Positions 1 to 3,485 of a stretch of 6,125 nucleotides of DNA are shown one piece after another. This DNA comes from DATJFH01 sp035495815. Lineage in GTDB: Bacteria; Acidobacteriota; Terriglobia; Bryobacterales; Bryobacteraceae. The DNA lies in contig DATJFH010000012.1 in assembly GCA_035495815.1 (NCBI GenBank), forward strand, positions 1-6,125, given 5' to 3'. Made by a program: the position numbers and the translations under genes. Below the pieces are notes generated by a model. The model was not told the origin of the DNA. It worked only from the letters and a program-made list of their open reading frames with translations, and made no database searches. The stretch's first letter is position 1. Every line of letters starts with the position of its first letter.

Positions 1-405
1 CAGGAATTCCACGTTCGTCAGCCCCGACTTCCGCTTGTTCTCTTCCGCCAGGGCGAGCATCTCGTCCGTCATGTCCAGCCCGTAAGCCTTGCCCGTGGGA
101 CCAACCCGCCTCGCCGACAGCAACACGTCGATGCCGCCGCCCGACCCGAGGTCGAGAACGGTCTCACCCGGCTTCAGCTCCGCCAGCGCGGTCGGATTCC
201 CGCACCCGAGCGACGCCAGAACGGCCCCTTCCGGGAGACCCTCCTGCTGTTTCGGATCGTAAAGGTTGGAGGTGATCGGGTCCGCGCCCGCGCCGGCCGC
301 GGAACTCGAGCCGCAGCACGAGCTTCCGCCGGTCTGTACCCGCAGAGCGGCTTGCCCGTATTTCTCTTTGACGGCTTCTCTCAGGTTCTCGGTTTTCGCG
401 CTCAC
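1..405 (-). CDS. arsM: Arsenite S-adenosylmethionine methyltransferase ArsM, N-terminal 135 residues (3' end outside window)
   Basis: This cytosolic enzyme methylates trivalent arsenic with S-adenosylmethionine, giving methylated and volatile arsenicals. The start used is GTG at 405-403; the nearby ATG at 410-408 reads only Met-Lys-stop. AAGGAG lies 7 bases before the GTG. Visible in order are an N-terminal helix (LREAVKEKYGQAAL, residues 8-21), a vicinal cysteine pair C30-C31 in a Ser/Gly-rich linker, the family segment SLGCGNPTALAEL (66-78) and the SAM-binding motif I, ETVLDLGSGGGID (81-93), followed by the acidic strand end GLDMTDEML (109-117). C68 probably matches the first conserved arsenic-binding cysteine of characterised ArsM enzymes. 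The two later catalytic cysteines of the family would lie beyond the window edge and cannot be checked. The frame is open to base 1. It follows arsR by 11 bases and is almost certainly co-transcribed with it. The family assignment is firm; activity is inferred. Confidence 0.95.
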   Translation of the reverse strand, partial: MSAKTENLREAVKEKYGQAALRVQTGGSSCCGSSSAAGAGADPITSNLYDPKQQEGLPEGAVLASLGCGNPTALAELKPGETVLDLGSGGGIDVLLSARRVGPTGKAYGLDMTDEMLALAEENKRKSGLTNVEFL

Positions 406-411
406 TTCATT

Positions 412-418
412 GCTCCTT
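412..418 (-). promoter_or_regulatory. Ribosome binding site of arsM, overlapping the arsR stop codon
   Basis: On the minus strand the arsR stop TAA runs straight into the Shine-Dalgarno sequence (TAAGGAGC), so the final two A's of the stop are part of AAGGAG. The spacing to the GTG start at 405 is 7 bases. This site decides in favour of the GTG start, since the ATG at 410 leads to a stop after two codons. The layout suggests translational coupling of arsM to arsR. Confidence 0.75.
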
Positions 419-761
419 ATTTACAGCAGACGATTTTGGCAGGTTCGATCGCTTTGTTGCGGGTGCAGCACTCGGCGTAAAGGAAGCCCAGTAGCTCTTC
501 GAGCGCCGCCGTATTGGCCGTGTACCAAAGGAAAGTGCCCTCGCGCCGGACCCGGACCAGGTCCTCGTTCTTCAGCTTCTCCAGATGGTGGGACAGCGTG
601 CTCGATGGAATATTCAGTTCGCTTCCGATTTCCCCCACCACCAGGCCCCCCGGATGTGCGCTCAAAAGCAGCCGTAGGATCCGCAGCCTTGGTTCCGTAC
701 CCATGGCGGAAAGCATGTCTGCGTATCGGGTCACCAGTTCGGAATCGTCTTTCCTCGGCAT
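417..761 (-). CDS. arsR: ArsR-family arsenic-responsive transcriptional repressor
   Basis: A 114-residue winged helix-turn-helix repressor of the ArsR/SmtB family, the usual length for this family. Residues 11-35 form the first helices (YADMLSAMGTEPRLRILRLL). The HTH spans about 41-66 with the recognition helix STLSHHLEKLK, and the wing is VRVRREGTFLWYTAN (69-83). The E. coli-type ELCVCDL metal motif in helix 3 is absent; the corresponding segment has no cysteine. Instead there are C98-C99 (AECCTRN) and C112-C113 (VCCK) near the C-terminus, which suggests a C-terminal As(III) site like that of the Acidithiobacillus-type ArsR. The start is ATG at 761, preceded by AAAGGAG with 6-base spacing. 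An upstream in-frame TTG at 848 coincides with the -35 box and is not credible. The protein is expected to repress its own arsRM operon and to release DNA on binding trivalent arsenic. Confidence 0.95.
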   Translation of the reverse strand: MPRKDDSELVTRYADMLSAMGTEPRLRILRLLLSAHPGGLVVGEIGSELNIPSSTLSHHLEKLKNEDLVRVRREGTFLWYTANTAALEELLGFLYAECCTRNKAIEPAKIVCCK

Positions 762-767
762 CCTTCG

Positions 768-774
768 CTCCTTT
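768..774 (-). promoter_or_regulatory. Ribosome binding site of arsR
   Basis: AAAGGAG on the minus strand, 6 bases before the ATG at 761-759. It fixes the start of arsR and argues against the longer in-frame extensions to 797 (ATG) or 848 (TTG). Confidence 0.75.
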
Positions 775-815
775 CCGGCGCCCAGGAGATTCCCCATCCC
801 CTCCCCGGCCAATGA

Positions 816-838
816 TTCGATATTAGTAGAAATATGAA
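816..838. promoter_or_regulatory. Probable ArsR operator (imperfect inverted repeat)
   Basis: On the plus strand the arms are ATATT (820-824) and AATAT (831-835), separated by six bases. They are flanked by TTC (816-818) and GAA (836-838), with one unpaired G at 819. ArsR/SmtB proteins usually bind AT-rich imperfect dyads of about this size that overlap their own promoter. The site sits over the spacer and -10 box of the arsR promoter and immediately behind the presumed promoter area of the divergent gene. The repeat is visible directly; that ArsR binds here is inferred from position and family behaviour. Confidence 0.65.
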
Positions 839-848
839 AGCATGTCAA
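820..848 (-). promoter_or_regulatory. Sigma-70 promoter of the arsRM operon
   Basis: The minus strand reads TTGACA at 848-843, then a 17-base spacer, then TAATAT at 825-820. That is a perfect -35 box, the optimal spacer length and a -10 box one base from consensus (TATAAT). Transcription should begin near 813, leaving a leader of about 50 bases before arsR. The AT-rich stretch stands out from the GC-rich surroundings. An inverted repeat at 816-838 overlaps the spacer and -10 box, so a bound repressor would block RNA polymerase. Confidence 0.8.
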
Positions 849-952
849 GCCTTTTTCGGCTCTGGCTGTTGAAACCGTACCAGCCGCCCCGCCGCACTTG
901 GCCCTCGATTTGCTCAGTCCCGGCCGTGAGTCCTCAGGGCCGTTTCAGCCGG

Positions 953-2734
953 ATGTCGAAAGGACGATCCGTGGCGATCGTCGCCGCGGGCATCGCCGTC
1001 TTGTACTTCGCCCGCGAAGTCCTCATTCCGCTCACCCTGGCGATTACCCTCAGCTTTCTGCTCACGTCCCCTGTTTCCTGGCTGCAGAAGCTGCGGCTCA
1101 ACCGCGTGGCTGCTGTCCTCCTCGTGATCGCCCTGACGCTCTCGGCGGCCACCGCCACGGCATGGATCGTGGGCGCCCAGTTCATTGCCATCGTCAACGA
1201 ACTGCCCCGCTATCAGCAGAACATCCACAACAAGCTCGAGGCTCTGCGCGCCAACAAGTCGGGCGCTCTCAGCCGGGCGGCCAAGAACATCAATGACATC
1301 GGAAAGGAAATCTCGTCTCCGGTTCCCCCCGAAACTGGCTCGGAGACAGCCGCTTCCCGGAAGCCGGGCGCCAGGCCGGCCGCCAAAGTGGAAGTCGTGG
1401 AGCGTCCCAAGGACACTTTCCAGTATCTGTACGAGTGGCTGCATCCCTTCTTCCGCTTCCTCGGGACGCTGGGCGTCATCGTCATCTTCAGCACCTTCAT
1501 GCTGATCAATCGCGAGGACCTGCGGAACCGGATTCTGCGGCTCGCCGGCCTCAGCCAGTTGAGAACCGTGACCCAGGCGTTCGACGACGCCACCTGCCGC
1601 ATCAGCCGCTTCCTCCGCATGCAGTTCGTGGTCAATACCGGCTTCGCCGCCTTGATCAGCCTCGGCCTGTTTCTCATCGGCCTGCCCAGTCCCGCGCTGT
1701 GGGGCGTGGTGGCCGGACTCTTCCGGCTGGTTCCCTACGTCGGCATCCTCATCGCCTCCACGCTGCCGCTGGTGCTTTCACTCGCTGTCTTCGACGGCTG
1801 GACGCACCCCCTGATGGTGTTTGCGCTGTTTGCCGTCACCGAAATTCTGGTGGCGAATTTCATCGAGCCGCTGGTGTATGGTTCCCACACCGGTATCTCC
1901 GCGCTCGCGCTCCTGGTGGCCACCGTCTTCTGGGCGATGCTTTGGGGCCCCGCCGGACTTCTCCTGTCGGCGCCCCTGACCGTGTGGGCGCTCGTGATCG
2001 GCCGGCATGTGCCCGGCCTCTCGTTCCTCCACATCCTCCTCGGAGACGAGCCCGCGCTTGGCGCCGACGCGCAGCTGTTCCAGCGGCTGCTGGCCATGGA
2101 CCAGCAGGAAGCGCGCGATGTCGTCGATCAGTTTCTCAAAGACAAACCGCTGGTCGAAGCCTATGACCGGTTATTCGTCCCCGCCTTGGCGATGGCCGAG
2201 CAGGAACGTCACAAGGGGGCGCTCGACCCGGCCCGGGAACAGTTCATCTACCTCAGCCTCGCCGAGATCGTCGCGGAGCTGTCCAATGGAAAAGGCGAGC
2301 CGGAAGCCGCTGTAGCGGCGAATCCCGCCGGCAGGGTCCTGTGCTTTGCCGCCGCCGATCAGGCCGACGAACTGGTGGCCGACATGCTCGCTCAATTGGT
2401 CGAGCAGACCGGACGCGTCTGTATCACCTTCCCCGCCGGACAGACGCCGGACCCGTCGGATCTGCAACCGGACGATGTCCTCTTTATTTCCGCGCTGCCT
2501 CCCTTCGCTTTTCCGTATGCGCGCGCGCTGTTCCAAAAGCTCCGCCGCCGCTTCCCCAAAACCGGCGTCGCGATCGGCATCTGGGGCTTCGGAGGCGACG
2601 TGGAGAAGCTGCGTGACCGGTTCGATCGCGACCGTCCGAATGGTATCGTCACCAGCCTCCAGGATGCGCTCGACCGGATCACCGGTTCCGCGCCCGCGGC
2701 CGATTCCCACCCCGTGGAGGTGGACGCGGCTTAG
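953..2734 (+). CDS. AI-2E/PerM-family membrane transporter with a soluble C-terminal extension
   Basis: A 593-residue inner-membrane protein of the AI-2E transporter (TqsA/PerM-like) family, which covers autoinducer-2 exporters and small-solute or ion exchangers; the substrate cannot be told from sequence. Hydrophobic segments lie near 7-38 (two), 52-76, 165-185, 226-243, 255-280, 285-308 and 315-350. Typical family features include FAREVLIPLTLAITLSFLL near the start, the hydrophilic loop 85-160, INREDLRNRI (185-194) and ALWGVVAGLFRLVPYVG (248-264), then FIEPLVYGSHTGISALAL. Residues about 362-445 are helical and charged. Residues 460-575 look like an alternating alpha/beta domain (GRVLCFAAADQADELVADML, then DVLFISALPPFAFPYARALF). 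The extension roughly doubles the usual size and recalls a cobalamin-binding-like fold without the DxHxxG motif. The start is uncertain: ATG 953 is chosen because it precedes the first membrane helix, but no good ribosome site is seen; GTG 926 and ATG 842 are in frame, the last lying inside the arsR promoter. Confidence 0.85.
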   Translation: MSKGRSVAIVAAGIAVLYFAREVLIPLTLAITLSFLLTSPVSWLQKLRLNRVAAVLLVIALTLSAATATAWIVGAQFIAIVNELPRYQQNIHNKLEALRANKSGALSRAAKNINDIGKEISSPVPPETGSETAASRKPGARPAAKVEVVERPKDTFQYLYEWLHPFFRFLGTLGVIVIFSTFMLINREDLRNRILRLAGLSQLRTVTQAFDDATCRISRFLRMQFVVNTGFAALISLGLFLIGLPSPALWGVVAGLFRLVPYVGILIASTLPLVLSLAVFDGWTHPLMVFALFAVTEILVANFIEPLVYGSHTGISALALLVATVFWAMLWGPAGLLLSAPLTVWALVIGRHVPGLSFLHILLGDEPALGADAQLFQRLLAMDQQEARDVVDQFLKDKPLVEAYDRLFVPALAMAEQERHKGALDPAREQFIYLSLAEIVAELSNGKGEPEAAVAANPAGRVLCFAAADQADELVADMLAQLVEQTGRVCITFPAGQTPDPSDLQPDDVLFISALPPFAFPYARALFQKLRRRFPKTGVAIGIWGFGGDVEKLRDRFDRDRPNGIVTSLQDALDRITGSAPAADSHPVEVDAA

Positions 2735-3249
2735 ACTTCCGGCATGTTGGAGCGGATTTCTTTGACGAGCCTTTTCGGTTCGGTCCTCTGGACCAGCTGC
2801 TTCACCTCCGGATCGTCCGCTTCGGGCAGCCCGTTGTGAGCGCACAAAGCCCGAAGAAGCTGCAGCATCTTGGTGGCTTCAAGCTCCGCCAGCAGGTTGA
2901 CCTGAAGATCCAGGTGCGCTCGCGCCTCCGACTGCCGGCTGGCGCGATTCTGACTCACCAGAATGAACAGCGAAAGAAAAATCGCCTCCAGCGATACCAC
3001 CAGCGTCAGAAATGGAAACGGGAAGGGATCGAACTTTTTCCCGAGCCCCAGATTCGCGGCCATCCATACGCTGAACCACACGGCGTGCAGCGCAATGAAC
3101 CACATCTTGCCCGCGGTCTGGGATATCGAATCTCCTATCCGCTCCCCCCTCGAACGCTGATCCAGCGCTGTCTTTTCCAGCTCCCCGATCTCGAGGATGT
3201 TTCTCCGGACGGTCTGGTCGGATGAAACCGCTTTTGATTTTCGACGCAT
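2731..3249 (-). CDS. DUF1003 domain-containing membrane protein
   Basis: A 172-residue protein of the DUF1003 family, whose function is unknown. The family pattern is clear: RGERIGDSISQTAGKMWFIALH (about 34-55), a first membrane helix in 49-67 ending in AAN, then FDPFPFPFLTLVVSLEAIFLSLFILVSQNR (73-102), which contains the second helix. This is followed by a charged stretch with DLQVNLLAELEATKMLQLL (114-132), probably helical and cytoplasmic. The C-terminal 35 residues are polar. ATG at 3249 is chosen because conserved sequence begins soon after it. An in-frame extension to 3441 is Gly/Pro/Arg-rich, has no family resemblance and crosses the intergenic hairpin, so it is rejected. A weak GGGG lies upstream as a possible ribosome site. 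It converges on the AI-2E gene with overlapping stop codons and diverges from the receptor gene. Confidence 0.88.
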   Translation of the reverse strand: MRRKSKAVSSDQTVRRNILEIGELEKTALDQRSRGERIGDSISQTAGKMWFIALHAVWFSVWMAANLGLGKKFDPFPFPFLTLVVSLEAIFLSLFILVSQNRASRQSEARAHLDLQVNLLAELEATKMLQLLRALCAHNGLPEADDPEVKQLVQRTEPKRLVKEIRSNMPEV

Positions 3250-3256
3250 AATGAAC

Positions 3257-3272
3257 CCCACACCAGGGTGGG
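3257..3272. repeat. Small inverted repeat in the leader of the DUF1003 gene
   Basis: CCCAC (3257-3261) and GTGGG (3268-3272) form a 5-bp stem with a 6-base loop, starting 7 bases upstream of the DUF1003 start codon. In the transcript it would sit at the ribosome-binding region and could affect initiation, but in GC-rich DNA a stem this short can easily arise by chance. Confidence 0.3.
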
Positions 3273-3284
3273 AATTGTCTTCTA

Positions 3285-3297
3285 CAGGGAATCCCTG
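3285..3297. repeat. 13-base near-perfect palindrome between divergent genes
   Basis: CAGGGA (3285-3290), a single central A, then TCCCTG (3292-3297): all six positions of each arm match. It lies 36 bases upstream of the DUF1003 start codon and about 190 bases upstream of the receptor start, where a regulator of the DUF1003 gene could bind. With almost no loop it is more plausible as a DNA-protein site than as an RNA hairpin. No regulator can be named. Confidence 0.4.
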
Positions 3298-3325
3298 CAA
3301 CTGGAGTGCCCTCGGGGTGGAGCGG

Positions 3326-3333
3326 CCCCCCCC
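3326..3333 (+). repeat. C8 homopolymer
   Basis: Eight consecutive C's in the divergent intergenic region between the DUF1003 and receptor genes. Homopolymers of this length are prone to slippage and sequencing error. It is outside any supported coding region; with the start at 3249 it cannot shift the DUF1003 frame, and it lies upstream of the receptor start. Confidence 0.6.
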
Positions 3334-3388
3334 AGGTCCGCGCCCGGCGCTGCCCCGCCCACGAAAATAGGTGGCCGAGCGCTGGTTT

Positions 3389-3415
3389 GGGTGGCCGGGT
3401 TCGCACCCGGTACCC
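3389..3415 (+). other. Strong GC-rich hairpin upstream of the receptor gene
   Basis: CCGGGT (3395-3400) and ACCCGG (3405-3410) form a perfect 6-bp stem with a TCGC tetraloop. An outer helix GGGT (3389-3392) with ACCC (3412-3415) extends it across a small internal loop. There is no T-run directly after it on the plus strand, so it does not look like an intrinsic terminator. It lies about 70 bases before the receptor start codon and, if transcribed, would be part of its leader. The surrounding sequence (3371-3430) also resembles pieces of a tRNA-Ser gene. Confidence 0.5.
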
Positions 3416-3447
3416 TCTCCCGCCGTCCACGATTCACGCATTTTTGA

Positions 3448-3453
3448 TAAGAT
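3448..3453 (+). promoter_or_regulatory. Possible -10 box for the receptor gene
   Basis: TAAGAT lies in the only AT-rich stretch ahead of the receptor gene (about 3440-3474), 32 bases before its start codon. No recognisable -35 hexamer is found 16-18 bases upstream, so the assignment rests on position and base composition alone. Confidence 0.3.
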
Positions 3454-3474
3454 TCTCCCAAGTCTTGTCTTTTT

Positions 3475-3479
3475 GGAGG
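3475..3479 (+). promoter_or_regulatory. Ribosome binding site of the TonB-dependent receptor gene
   Basis: GGAGG with 6-base spacing to the ATG at 3486. A second in-frame ATG at 3504 also has a purine-rich GAGGGG upstream. The first is preferred because its Shine-Dalgarno match is better, although the second would give a more typical signal-peptide n-region. Confidence 0.7.
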
Positions 3480-3485
3480 GGTGTT

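Noticed and set aside
266..826. 186-residue plus-strand frame over the arsM/arsR region
   Set aside because: It overlaps arsM and arsR in antisense, has a Pro/Arg/Ser-rich composition and no family resemblance.
762..848. N-terminal extension of ArsR to a TTG at 848
   Set aside because: The TTG is part of the -35 box TTGACA, and the internal ATG at 761 has a good Shine-Dalgarno sequence and gives the normal family length.
842..952. N-terminal extension of the AI-2E protein to ATG 842 or GTG 926
   Set aside because: The added residues do not look like family sequence, and ATG 842 lies within the divergent arsR promoter. No start has a good ribosome site, so this is a preference and not a proof.
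3389..3420. Intrinsic terminator
   Set aside because: The hairpin is strong but no T-run follows it on either strand; the nearest T-rich stretch (3441-3445) is too far away, and no plus-strand gene upstream needs terminating there.
3371..3430. Functional tRNA gene
   Set aside because: There is no anticodon arm, no pairing 5' acceptor strand and a non-canonical T-loop; at most this is a remnant.
3250..3441. N-terminal extension of the DUF1003 protein by 64 residues
   Set aside because: The added sequence is Gly/Arg/Pro-rich without family similarity, and it crosses palindromes, a C8 run and the hairpin expected of intergenic DNA.
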